DNA of 64,000 nucleotides from Otis tarda (lineage: Eukaryota > Chordata > Aves > Otidiformes > Otididae): the NCBI GenBank assembly GCA_026413225.1, contig CM048557.1:19074871-19138870 (forward strand), in the 5' to 3' direction. The translations under genes and the position numbers were made by a program. Below the pieces are notes generated by a model. That model saw only the letters and a program-made list of their open reading frames with translations, was not told the origin of the DNA and did not search any database. Below are positions 1 to 11,539 of this stretch, piece after piece (positions within the stretch are counted from its first letter, which is position 1; the number at the start of each line of letters is the position of its first letter).

Positions 1-124
1 GGCACACAGATGTTACCATGTTGAAATGGATTAAATTTATTCTTCAATGTGAATAGTCCTTTTTGGTGCTGCACATATCTGTTTAAATTGTGATTTTCAC
101 AATCAGTGATTTATTTTCTTCTAG

Positions 125-240
125 ATACCATGCTGGACACTTCAGCATCTCAGCTGCAGAATTGCGGGACCTTCACAGTTCTACCTGAAGTTACACTCTA
201 AACATGCACACTACCAAAATAAAGCTCAACACTTTGAAAA
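125..240 (+). other. Possible terminal exon and poly(A) site of an upstream plus-strand gene
   Basis: A pyrimidine-rich stretch ends in a good acceptor (TTTTCTTCTAG, last base 124). About 100 bases later there is a canonical AATAAA at 218-223. All three forward frames can close soon after the acceptor; two give short C-terminal tails, ending at the TGA near 186 or the TAA near 201. This is the layout of a last exon with a short 3' UTR. In the vertebrate 11p15-type mucin cluster MUC2 lies directly upstream of MUC5AC in the same orientation, so the MUC2 3' end is the natural candidate. The tail is too short to recognise by sequence, so the assignment is positional inference only. It could also be a chance acceptor plus AATAAA in AT-rich DNA. 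Confidence 0.3.
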
Positions 241-2055
241 ATCAATCCTAGAAATGTTAGACTGTTCACCCAAAATTCCTGTATACCCATAACTTTTCTA
301 TGCCTCATTTAGCAATATGTAAAATAAAGATAATAAACTCCAAGTATTTCCAAGCATTTGTTCAAAAACAATACATTACTATTGATGAACTTCTTAGGTA
401 CTCCAGTGATGGGCACCACAGAAAAGTAACTGAGGAAGTTGATGAGGCTATATTCAGAATAAGGTTTGAATAACGCACAGTAACATAGTATTAGGACACA
501 TAGTCTAAAAAAGCCAGAACTCTCTAAGAAACATAATATTTCACTCATGTAATCTAAAATTATCTCATGAAACTGCACTGACGGTCTTAACACCAATACC
601 TCCCAGTGTTTTGACCTTGTAAACTTAATAATATTTTATAAAAATTAATAGAAGCTTTGCATAAAATTTACTAAACTAAAAATGAAGCAGTGGATGAAGA
701 CAATGTCACTATAAAGCATCACACCAACAACCACATGTACTTATGGACCTGCTACTGATGGCGATCCTGCGATGCTTACAAACCTCACCAAAATTCCCAA
801 GTGAAATTAATTTGTGGCAAATTTGTACCTCCTTGTACATTGTCCAATATTTTCCATTACTTTAAGTCTTTCTGCAATATAATTATCTAAGTTTGCAAAC
901 TGGAATGCTAAATGTAGAAAAGGAACTTTAAAAAGTTATTTTACAATAGAGATTCAACACACACAGACACAGACATACCTCTTCATGCAATATGTTCTCT
1001 CCTCAAGAGGAGGATATAATAGAAACTTTACTTATTGAAATGAATGGCAATATTTAAATTGAAATACTAAAGAGGTCTCTGCTAACTTTTATACCACAGC
1101 TATAAATTAAATTTATTTCTCAGTCTTATATCATGCATGGAGTAAAGGATTTTGTTTCCTTCTCCATGTTTGTCTTCATTTATGTACATCCGATTATATC
1201 TTCTATGCACTTTTTGGATACAGAAAATTGGCTATGGATTTAAACTAAGGGTATATTTGCAAGGGTCCACTGGGGGAAGAGCTGTACAACTTCCACTGAT
1301 AACAACTCCTGACAAAACTCCCTAGCTGTAATGGTATAGATATATCCACTTCTTACACAGTCTGTTCTTTATATTATTACAAACGTATCTGAGCGTCATT
1401 CAGCACAATGATGCCCACCAGAGTACTCTAACATGTAGACTTTTTTGAGGACGTGCATCACTAATAGGTCCCTTTCAGGGTTTAGATATATTGCTCAGCT
1501 CAGCACTCCATTTCACCTATTTTTTTACTAGTTGTACCATTTGTTTCTCTGAGCCTGCAAACACCAATTGCTTCTAAAGACTGATTTTTTATTTTGGGGC
1601 ACTATGGCACTACATAACAGAGTCCAGCTTTCAGCTGGCTTTAGGCAGTGCTGCTATGACCATATGGCACAGTACATCCCTGGGTAGAGATATCAGCTCA
1701 GATCCCAAACACAATGTAGCAATGTCAGTGCCTCAGAGAAAGGCAAATTCTCTTAGCTGCAACTTCATATCAATGCAGTGACATATTTCCTATTATAGGT
1801 TTACCTTGACTGTTGTTAGCAGAGGGATCGCTGCAACATGCACCACTGCACAATGTAAATATGTCCTCAAGCATGTGTGTGTACATCAGTTTTTCAGTCT
1901 GTAATACCAATCTGTGCAAATATTAGTATGCACAGTTGCGGTGTCTGCGTTTACAAGCTATAAAGAGGCTTAAGTGTTTATCCCCTTTATCCACAGAGAT
2001 ATCCTGGACATGTTCAGACAACATGGAAACCTTGCTCTGGCCCCTATGTCCATAC
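241..2055. other. Intergenic DNA, no gene seen
   Basis: AT-rich sequence with only short open frames in all six frames. I see no splice-bounded coding block, no recognisable domain and no RNA gene. The 95-codon minus-strand open frame at 309-596 has no homology that I recognise and looks like chance. Confidence 0.6.
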
Positions 2056-3264
2056 TCCTCTGTCATAGTTCAGTCCCTATCGGGACCAGACTACGCAGTC
2101 TCTTTCTCACTCCCCCCACCCTCCGATAGAATAGGGAGAGATAATATAAGCAAAAAGTCTCACGGTTTGAGATAAGGACAGGGAGAGATCCTTAAAGTTA
2201 CTGTTATGAGCAAAACAGACTTGACTTGGGGAAAACTATTCACTTATTGCTGAAAACAAAGCAGGATCATGAGACAGAGAACAAGATAATCTCCCCCACC
2301 CCTCCCTCTTCCCGGGCTTAACATTATCTCTACCTCCTTCCTCGTCCCCAGCGGCACAAGGCAGGAAGAAGGAATGGGGGTTACGGTCAGTTCATCACAC
2401 GTTGTTTCACACCGTCATCGGGGGAAGAACTCCTCACATTCCTCCCCTGCTCTAGAGTGGGGTCCCACCCACAGGCCACAGTTCTTCTTGAAACTGCTCC
2501 AGTGTGGGTCATTTCTTCCACAGGGTGCAGTCCCTCAGGAACGGCTGGCCCAGCGCGGGCCCTCCATGGGCCACAGCTTCCTTCAGGCATCCACCTGCCC
2601 CAGCGTGGGTTCCTCCATGGGCTGCAGGTGGATCTCTGCTCCTCCATGGGCCTCCATGGGCTGCAGGGGGACAGCCTGCCTCACCATGGGCTGCACCATG
2701 GGCTGCACCATGGGCTGCACCATGGGCTGCACCATGGGCTGCACCATGGGCTGCACCATGGGCTGCAGGGGAATTCTGGCCAGGAGCAGCATTACTCCTC
2801 CCCCTCCTTCTTCACTGACCTTGGTGTCTGCAGCCGTTCCTCTTACCAGAAATTCTTCACAATCAGGCAGGCAGATGCCTCTCAGGTTCTCTTCACATCT
2901 CATCTCCTCTCCACTTCTTGCAGCCCGGCCAGGCTGAGTCAGACTCAGTCAGCCGCCCGGCAGGAGGCCAGAGGGTGAGGGCTGCAAGGCCCACAGGGCT
3001 TGCACCTCCCCCTCTCTGGCCCCACTCAGCTGCTTCACATGTTCTCCCTCTTTTTTCTTTTCCGTTTTTCCCCTTCTTAAATACATAGAGGTGCAGAGGC
3101 GTTATGACGGAACATTCTGCTACCTATTGGCTCAGCCTTAGCCAGCAGCGGGTCCACCCTAGGCCCGGCCGAGTCCACTGAACCAAGGGGAGCGACTTCT
3201 AGCAGTTTCCTACAGAAGCTACCACCTTAGGTCCCCCCTCACTAAATAAAACCAGAACATCCTC
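2056..3264 (+). mobile_element. Solo LTR of an avian endogenous retrovirus, with target-site duplication
   Basis: The element runs from TG at 2061 to CA at 3259 (1,199 bp) and is bracketed by a 5-bp direct repeat, TCCTC, at 2056-2060 and 3260-3264. Its interior matches my memory of a common bird LTR: a 5' part with a pyrimidine-rich CTCACTCCCCCCACCCTC stretch, a middle of repeated CCATGGGCTGCAGG-like blocks, and a GC-rich 3' part leading to an AT-rich end. No internal gag, pol or env region is present, so it is a solitary LTR left by LTR-LTR recombination. The 5-bp duplication fits an ERVL-like (class III) family better than ERVK (usually 6 bp), but the family name is uncertain. The intact flanking duplication suggests a moderately young insertion within birds. 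It lies about 4.5 kb upstream of the mucin promoter. Confidence 0.75.
2682..2765. repeat. 12-bp minisatellite, 7 copies, inside the LTR
   Basis: Seven perfect tandem copies of CACCATGGGCTG start at 2682, 2694, 2706, 2718, 2730, 2742 and 2754. Degenerate single copies of the same motif (CTCCATGGGCTG) lie just upstream at about 2612-2670, which suggests that the array grew from the LTR's own repeated blocks. It opens several frames by chance and is not evidence of coding. Confidence 0.9.
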
Positions 3265-6200
3265 ATGGCACATTATTTGTTCAGCAGAACTTTCTCTTAC
3301 TCAGAACATTGCAAGGATCTTTCTGGTAAAATTGTCTTTAAGATTTCCTGCTTTGTTTATTTGTTGTAGAACTTAAATTTGAAGTCAGTGAATGAGGGAA
3401 ATACTGAAAAGAGCAAGGACATATCATCAAGCTGCTTGAGTGCCACAAAGGTAGTTTGTGATATCAGTTAAATTATTTATATCAAATTATAATAGTGGGT
3501 TTTAACTGTACATTCTTCATTTTCTGGACAATCAGCTTGAACAACTGAGACTGAATATGCGGAAGTGCTGAGCATTCAGTTATTGCTGAAACCAGTGGGA
3601 GTCATACTCTCAATGTATAGTACCGTATGTAATGCCAAATGCTCTGGAAAAAAAACAACCAAACAGATCCCAAGTTGTCTTCAACTGGATATGTCAAGAA
3701 GAAGATAAAGGACATTGGAGGAAGAAGGGGAAAAGAAGAATGCAGAGCAGCACTGATTGCAGGTAGATCTGAAGCACAGACATAGTAATGACACAGATGG
3801 CAGAAGCAGCCAGTCATGAGAAGGATTGTTCTGTATGCAAAAATCCTGGGAATGACTGCTTGAAATTTGGCATCGGAGTTGCGGAAAATGTGTGAAGGAC
3901 GGCATGGGCTAAAACAATACTGTGCAACCTCTGAGTGTTTTATTACAAGGAAAACACTTCAGACCAGTGCAGGGTTACTCTGGGAACTTGTGGTAGTCTC
4001 ACATTATTGTGCTAATACTAATACTATTGTCCACTTCACCCAGTCTGCACCAGTCATGACATTTCAGATCTTTCCCAGGAAAAGGAATATGGTTAACATA
4101 AGAGCATGAGTGTATTTGACATGCATTACTTACTAAATGAGATCTCTTTACTAACTTTGCGTAAGTGGAATGTCTTAATACAGGACTCTAAGATGTTCTC
4201 TGACTGAATTTCTTCCCAAAGGAAAACTGTTAAATAAAATGAGAGATACTATACTCAATATATTTTACTTCCTAGTCATATTGGTGTAAACTAGCCTTTT
4301 ATATGGCAGCTAGACAACTTCCAATGCCTGATTGAATTTGTTATGCTTTGCTTGGGTTCTTCCAAATGACACTGCAACCTTAGAAATGAACAGATAATAG
4401 AAGCAGATCCTAATCATATTACATATTACCTCTTTTACAGTAAAGCATAGAGGCTGCAAAGGAGATCAAAGCAGTGTCCACTTAGCCCTCTACAACGTAC
4501 ACACAAAAAGACAGCAGGAGAACTACTTGTGTTAATGAAACAAGGTTTCAAATCTTAGGTATTAATGTGATTTGATTTTCAATCAATGTGTTTTATCTAA
4601 GTATTTGGAAGTAAAGGAATGGATCAATGGCACCATGTTTAACAAGATTTAGTAAAGGACATAAAAGGAGTTGTACCCCTATTTTATTCTTTAACTATAG
4701 CTTTATTTTGATAGACTGTATCATATCATACTATAAGATACCTACTGCAACAGTTTGCTATTTCACCTTCACATAATTAGAGAACACTTATAATGTTAAT
4801 GAACAGCTTTTGAGTAGAAACTGATCGGTTGCCTCACTTTTCACACAGAAGCTTTCACATAAAAATTGTGGGTTTGAATTTGCACAGATCAAAAACTAGA
4901 GACGATCAGAGTGGTACTTCAGCTGAATGCAAAGCCTAATGTCCCAGCACCAATTCTGGAGCTTAAACTTGGTCTCAGAAGTGGGCAAATGACCAGTCAG
5001 AGAAAAGTCCAGCAGACACATCCTTGTCAACTTGCATTTTAGTACTGGCACAGAGGAAGCAGCATAGTTTCTACCATTACAAATATTTTCATACTTCCCT
5101 CAAAATGAAGCTACTCCAATGTAGCACTAGGTGGACTAGACACCTTCCGCAAGTCTATATCAGTCCACCATTCTATGTCTTAAAAATATAAATGGAAAAA
5201 CTAATGTCAATCATTACTGCATCCAAAAGTTAAACAAATTTGCTATGACATTTTAGTTGCATTCTATAGAGAGGATGTATGAAAATAAGATATGATAGTC
5301 TCAATTTTTCTTATTAAGAACAAGATTCAGAAATCATGAGTAAGATGGCATGAATAACATTGTCACTGTGGAGCATTTGGTCATGTAATATTAAAAATAA
5401 TGGATCTGAAAATGCTAATAACTCTTTTAATGAAATGTTTCATTCAATTTAAAAGTAGGAATATGATCCCGTGAAAAAGAAAGAGAAGCTATAGAAAGAA
5501 TTGTCAGGGTTTTCAGATCAAATGCAATGTCAGAATCTCTTATCTTTTCAGTTTGGTTTTTTTTCTAAAACACATAGATACATTTTTCTAATATATTAAT
5601 ACTTCTGCTTAAGCAGTCAACTGTACACTGATTTGAAAATAAAAAGTTACACAAATCTGGACATGTTACTCCAAATCAATCTTAAAAAAATACTTTCCCG
5701 TGTCACCTGTGTAGGTCTATGGAGTGAACGGAAGTGAAATGCAGTTTGAAGAGGAATTATTTCTTTGAATAATTAGCAATACTACTAAATTAATTTATCA
5801 TAAATATTTGGAAATTATTTTTGCAGGTGTCATCTATTTTGACACATTTTGTAGTGATTTCTGAAAAGAATCAGCACAAGATAATGGAAGTTAACATGAC
5901 AAGAGGATTAATCAATGAAGTAACCATTTAGGAGTGTAAGAACAATGTGATCCATGACACATAAGAGATCTGCGACTTTCAGCCAAAAATGCTGATATAG
6001 AGAACCACTTTTGGTGGTAATTTAAAGCTCAGTAAAAGGGGTTAAATTTAACTGTAAACCAGTTTCAGCCTAATTTGTGATGGCCATGTGAAGGGAAATA
6101 TCAGTATTGACCAAACTGGCATCTCTGAGAGGTCATAGTACTTTCCTGAACATGCAGGAAATATTAACTTGTGTATATGATACCACAGCATAGCAGCTGT

Positions 6201-7700
6201 TGATATGAATTGATTATTCTGTGCCAACAATGTAATGATTCATAAAGCATATTTTTCTTTTCACTAACAGAATCACTTAATAAGCTTATGTGTGTTAACC
6301 AGCTGGGTTTACCATACTATTTTATAATTACTTTAATTACGCACCAGTCATATCCATTAAAATTTTTCTTTTTTAGATCTTCATCCTGGAACTTTGGTAA
6401 TAACTGTTAGAGGCGATAACATTTCCATTAAATTTTCAATGCATGTATTTTTATATATAAAAGTATCTTGCAATCGTCTTCTTTTCCTCATTTAAATAAT
6501 ACTAAGCAAAATTCTACAGACATAGACTCAATGAAGTTGCCAGAGGTATCACTCATGAAATCAACCAATTATTTTCCTCAACACTTGCAATTTTATTTAG
6601 TTATGTCACTTTTATTTAAATAGTAATAACCAGTTGTACTTTTTAAATGTTCAGGAAAGATATTATCTTTTCTTACTTCTGTTTACTGCTTAGGGGGAAA
6701 AAAAAGTATTTTATTTCTCTCTTAATGTTGAAGTTACTTCCTCAAATGTAACTCCTCCAACAGAGAGAATCCTTCTTTACAGGAACTGTTTGATCGCACG
6801 TGGGATTATGGCATCCATCCTCCCACTGAAAGACTGTGTTTCTCTACATCCTGGAGTAAAACACTATAAAAGGTTAATTCACCAAAGTAATGTAGCTGTA
6901 AATAAATATATTAACATATTCACAAAACATTGTTCACTCTCTCATCTCTCATTATTCCTAAGATAAGGAACATTCCGAAGGATATTCTTGCAAATCAGTC
7001 TTTTTGTGTCTCTACGAACAGCAATCACCAAGAATATCTTTATTTTTTTATTGTAGGTGGAATCAATCTAAGTTGTTATGGTGAAATCGTGTTTACTTAG
7101 AAGGGAAACAGCTGAAGTAGCACTAAAACTGCCTATGTGAGAAGAAGAATCCCTCAAGGAAAGGTCCATATTACTGACTCTCCAATGCTGATGGATTTTC
7201 ACTGTGTAGTTCTGTGTTGTGTCTGGCCTGTGGATAAATGCTGACCTTAGATGGCATTTGATTTCTTGGTTTTCACAGGCAAAGTAGCTACATAGACAGG
7301 TGCAAACTCATTTTAAAAAATCTGTGTCAGACTGAATTTCCTTGGATTTTCGGAGAAATTAATTTGCCACCATTTACCATAAGGAGGAAAATTTTTCAAA
7401 ATGAACTAATTCATTCCAAGCTCCTGCTCAAAAGTCACTTAGAAGTCCCTTAAATTGCATTTATCCCATAATATATAACAATTTAGAAAGACTAAGTCTG
7501 AGCAAAAATTCTTCCTGCTCACTTCTTGACATTTCATCAAAAAGACCTGTAGAAAGAAGACTCCTCCTAGAGTGCAAATACCTGAGGGAAAGTCAGAGCA
7601 TCCTCTATTTACCTGTGCACTTGCAAAGGAAAACTAAAATGTCTGAAGCCCCACCTTTTAAGAACCTTGTGAAACAATCTGGGAACTGAGCCAAAACCTA
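3265..7700. other. Intergenic region upstream of the mucin gene
   Basis: AT-rich DNA with only short scattered open frames. I found no exon-like block, RNA gene or recognisable mobile element. The last few hundred bases before 7700 presumably contain the proximal promoter, but I cannot name individual factor sites with confidence. Confidence 0.55.
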
Positions 7701-7709
7701 CTCTCTCAC

Positions 7710-7717
7710 TATATAAG
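7710..7717 (+). promoter_or_regulatory. MUC5AC: TATA box of the mucin gene
   Basis: TATATAAG lies 75 bases upstream of the initiator ATG at 7785. Transcription would be expected to start about 25-30 bases downstream, near 7740, which gives a short 5' UTR of about 45 bases and no intervening ATG. The start codon has a good context, with A at -3 and G at +4. A strong TATA promoter fits a secretory, inducible mucin. The site is inferred from sequence alone. Confidence 0.7.
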
Positions 7718-7784
7718 ACTTGGGAGCAGACAGGTGTTTCCTTAGAGGCAGGTTGTTCGGTAGTTTATACCGGACTTCCAGAAG

Positions 7785-10700
7785 ATGGGCACAGGTGGTG
7801 GGACGCGAATACCACTATGGATATCGATACTAGCACTTGCCCTCATACAGCTCAAAGGTAAGAAGATTCACTTGCTTGGCATTTTTACTGTTTTAAAGAA
7901 TTTATAACTTGCTTCAGAGTTTGAAATGTTTTGTTTTTTTTTTTTTCCTTGGCTTTGTGAAGCTAATAAACCTGTTACCTTTATGCAAGGTTTTCTTTTC
8001 TATTACAAATACTTTCTTTCCTAAGTAGAGAAAATTAACTATCTTGAAAATTTATATTGTAGTCCATGCTCTCATCCTATTTTCTCCAGTTGAAATCTGG
8101 AACAGCTCCACTGAATTCAGTGGAACTCACTTGCAACTCACATTTCTACCAAATTCGGTGGAACTCACTTGCAACTCACATTTCTACCAAAATGCCTCAA
8201 GATTTGCATTTAGCTTTTAAAGTTCACTTCGAGGTGGTACAGCATTTCTAAATGCACAAACCAAAAGGTTCAAAACCAGTTTTAGGACTGAACAAATCAG
8301 TGGAGCTTGTCTGCATGCATTATTATAGATTTTTGTTTTATCAGTTGATGATGCAGTGTTGAAAAAGGAGAGAGATTTTGTTGAAAACATTGTAAAACAG
8401 ATTTTAAAAGTTCCTCTATTCTTGCACATGAGATTGCACAAATGCTTAGAGTATAGGGTTGGTTTTTGATGGGGTAAAAGAAAATGGAGTTGCCTTAAAT
8501 AATCTAAGAGGGCACTTACTGCTCACAGATGAGTGGAAATCTTTTTTACATTAATTTCCCTTAAAGTTACAGCTATGTTACCTAAAGGTAACAACAACAT
8601 TAGTTTTTCATGCCTTTTGAACTCAGATGCAGGTCCTATTGTATTATTTTACTTTTTCCTACTTCCAGGTAATTCCACACTAACGTATGTTAAAAAGTGA
8701 TAGTGTGACAGATTAGCCCATCAACAGACAAGGTGTAGCAATGCACACAGCGTGAGGCAGAATGTTGGAGGCATACAGTGCATGGACAGAGGAGCAAAAA
8801 GCTGTCTGAGGCTAAGCAGTGGAGAAGAGGAGCCCAGAAGTGGTTCATAGCTTAAAAGCAAGCACAAAGCGTCCTTCCAATGCCAGCTGCAGACCCCGAG
8901 CTGGTGCAAAAAGGCAGGGTCTTAGGGAGCTCCCTGCAGCTCTGATGTCAGCACTAGCCCCTCTGGCGGTGCTGCCCACCGGCTGCCCTTGGGGTAGGAT
9001 GCAGCAGAGGGTGAGCCTGCTTTTTCGGTTTTCTCCGGCCAGCATAGCCTCCCCAACAACCTGCCCTCTGATGAACTCTCGCTAAGCCGTGCGTTAAAAG
9101 CCCCTCCGGCCTCTGCAGATTTTGTGCCTATTCCTACTCTGATGCTGCAGTGGAATGGAAATGAAAAATGTTTTTTTTTCTCTGGGAAAAAAAAGATTTG
9201 CTTTGGGGCAAAATCAACAGTCACAAATGTATCTATTGTAAAGATCTATTTCTTTCTGTGTGGCTTGTGCATTTATTTTCATTCTGCTTATTACAAAAAG
9301 TACTTGGAACTGTAAAATACAGAGTAACTTTGGCTTTCAGTAAGAGAAGACAGAGATTAGTCCTCTGACTCTGAAATGGATTCTTCCTGTACAGAAGCAA
9401 CCTATTTTTAAAGCCCTTTGGCCAAACAGTGGGTTTTGCTGATGCTTTAAGCACATGGTAATAGTAAAATTAAGAAAATTAAGTCCTTTATCTGAAAAGC
9501 TTATAAGGGCATCCAGGAGTATTGTGACAATAAGAGAATAAGGATCTGCTCAAATTATCACTGGGGTGTTTTTGATGGCCCCCGTGTAGTAATTCATTAG
9601 CAAAAAACTCAAAAAACCAAAACCTGAAGGAGTGGTATGTGGCCATCATGGTTGCGTGTAGCACAGGTCCTAATGCAAATCTGACCTCCTGTACATGAAC
9701 ATAGCCTTGCTGATTTTTCATATATGGAGTGTTGCATGTTTAAGCAGATATAATTGAGAAATTATGAAGAAACTCAAGAAAATTAGACATTAACATTTTC
9801 CTCCTCCACTCTTCTTGATGCAGTTCAAGCCCAGGATAATGAGCAACAAATAAAATCCAATGATTTTTCTCCATCGATCCTGCAGCGACAAAAACGTAAG
9901 TATTTAATGCTGATATATTTCTAGGATTTTGTCCCAAATGAAATTGATAAATAATAAGATTACTAGAATCTTATTATCCCTAGGTAGAACACACTTTCCT
10001 TTCCTGTTCTCTGCTCCCTACCCCCCCGAAAAAGAGGGGAGAAAAATCCTCTGTACAATATGTCCAATTCGCAGCCAATCTCTGAGTGCTCTAAACTGGC
10101 GAACTTCCTCTGAGATCTGGCCCAGTGGATCTGGTCTACTGATATGATACAGTTATCTAATCTTTAACTTCATGAAAGGTACATACCTTCTATCAAAAAG
10201 TGTGTTTTCAGAAGAGGTGTGTGTATACACACATATCAGCAAGATACTTGATAGTAAGTAATAAAAGATACATTTTTTTATGCTGTGTCAAGATGACTGC
10301 ACCACTCACAAAAGAATAAGAAATTTGTAATACCTTAGAATAATTAAGCACTACAAGATCATGCATGACACATAACTGTACAGAGCAAAACAAAGGTGGA
10401 AGGATACGACATTGACCAGTATATTAGTGATGACAAGCTGAAACAATTAGTCATTAAGCCTACCCTGCAATCTGCAATTTGTGAGGTCACTAGCTAGCAA
10501 CTGAAATAGTGATAAACCCAAACTGGAAGTGTACCACAAATTATTTAATAATAGTGAGTGCATTTACTGGAACAGATTGTCAAGGAAGGTAATATGTGTA
10601 CTTTCCCTTAAAATCCTTACATTAAGACTAAATTAGATTGTCTTTCTAAAACATGTAATTGTTTTAGTGATATTTTCTGGTCTAAATGAAGAAGTCAATG

Positions 10701-11539
10701 CTTGATATTTCACAATCTACAGTTTGGAAGTAATCATATTCTACGATTTTAGTAATTTCAAGGGAAAAACTGCATCAATTCCTCATGTTAAGAAAATCAC
10801 ATTGTAGGTTTTCTAAGTATTCTATCCCTTTCACTGGTGGATCCAAAGAGAAAACATTGTATTTGGACATGGAAAATTTAGAGTTGGATCCTACCAATAG
10901 AAGTATTTGCATGAAAAGCTCATTATTAAAGTTTCACAGAATTTAAACTGCTTTTTAAAAAAATCTGTTTAGAGTTGGTTGTGCAAAAGCACATGTCTCA
11001 GCACAAAGAAAGAGATGAGCCTCAGAAAAGAAACAGCTCCTGTTTCTCATCCTCAGCTTGTAATATTCTTCAGTAACTTTTTGCTTCTGAGTCTTCTGAG
11101 GCAAAGGTTCAGACATAGACATTAGCATTGCTTTTTCTGCATCGCCATTACAACACTGTGTTCTAAGGATCAGACTGCTGCCTTTAAGTTCAGAACATCA
11201 GGCCAGCATGAGATGGGAGTCTTGAACAAATAATGGAGGAGAGTACTACAGCCAAAGAGCATGGCCTTCAGGATTTGGCTGTTAGTGAAGTATACAGAAA
11301 GACAGAACACAAAGCACTGTGTAAAACTACCAATAAAACCTTGTGGAAACTTTCCACTAGAGTGCAACCAGTAGTAGGAAATGTTAATCACTAAAGAGAC
11401 TAGGCAACCTCTATCCATTTTTTAGGACTTCTAATAAGATTAAGCTTCATTGTTTTTCCCCCCTTAGGTTTTTCATCATCTTTGAAATCACGAGAAGTGA
11501 CAATCATTCCACCTTTCCAGAACACACTAAAAGTAAAAG
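7785..11539 (+). CDS. MUC5AC: MUC5AC exons 1-3: signal peptide and N-terminal extension
   Basis: Exons are 7785-7857, 9824-9895 and 11468-11539 (73, 72 and 72 nt), all ending in phase 1. Exon 1 encodes a typical signal peptide: a basic/polar start (MGTGGGTR), then a hydrophobic core [15 protein letters not shown]. This targets the protein to the endoplasmic reticulum. Exons 2-3 encode a low-complexity polar segment up to the start of D1, corresponding to the short variable N-terminal region of human MUC5AC. The exon 2/3 junction encodes RQKR (residues 46-49), a consensus proprotein-convertase site. No domain is recognisable here. The start is fixed by the TATA box, the Kozak context and the signal peptide. 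Confidence 0.85.

Noticed and set aside
2374-2978. Overlapping open frames of 86-187 codons on both strands in the GC-rich upstream block
   Set aside because: They lie wholly inside the LTR and are opened by its 12-bp minisatellite. No host protein domain is present.
8819-9224. GC-richer island with open frames in intron 1 as a possible hidden exon or gene
   Set aside because: There are no splice borders in phase with exon 1 or 2, no domain, and overlapping frames on both strands, which is typical of GC-rich non-coding sequence.
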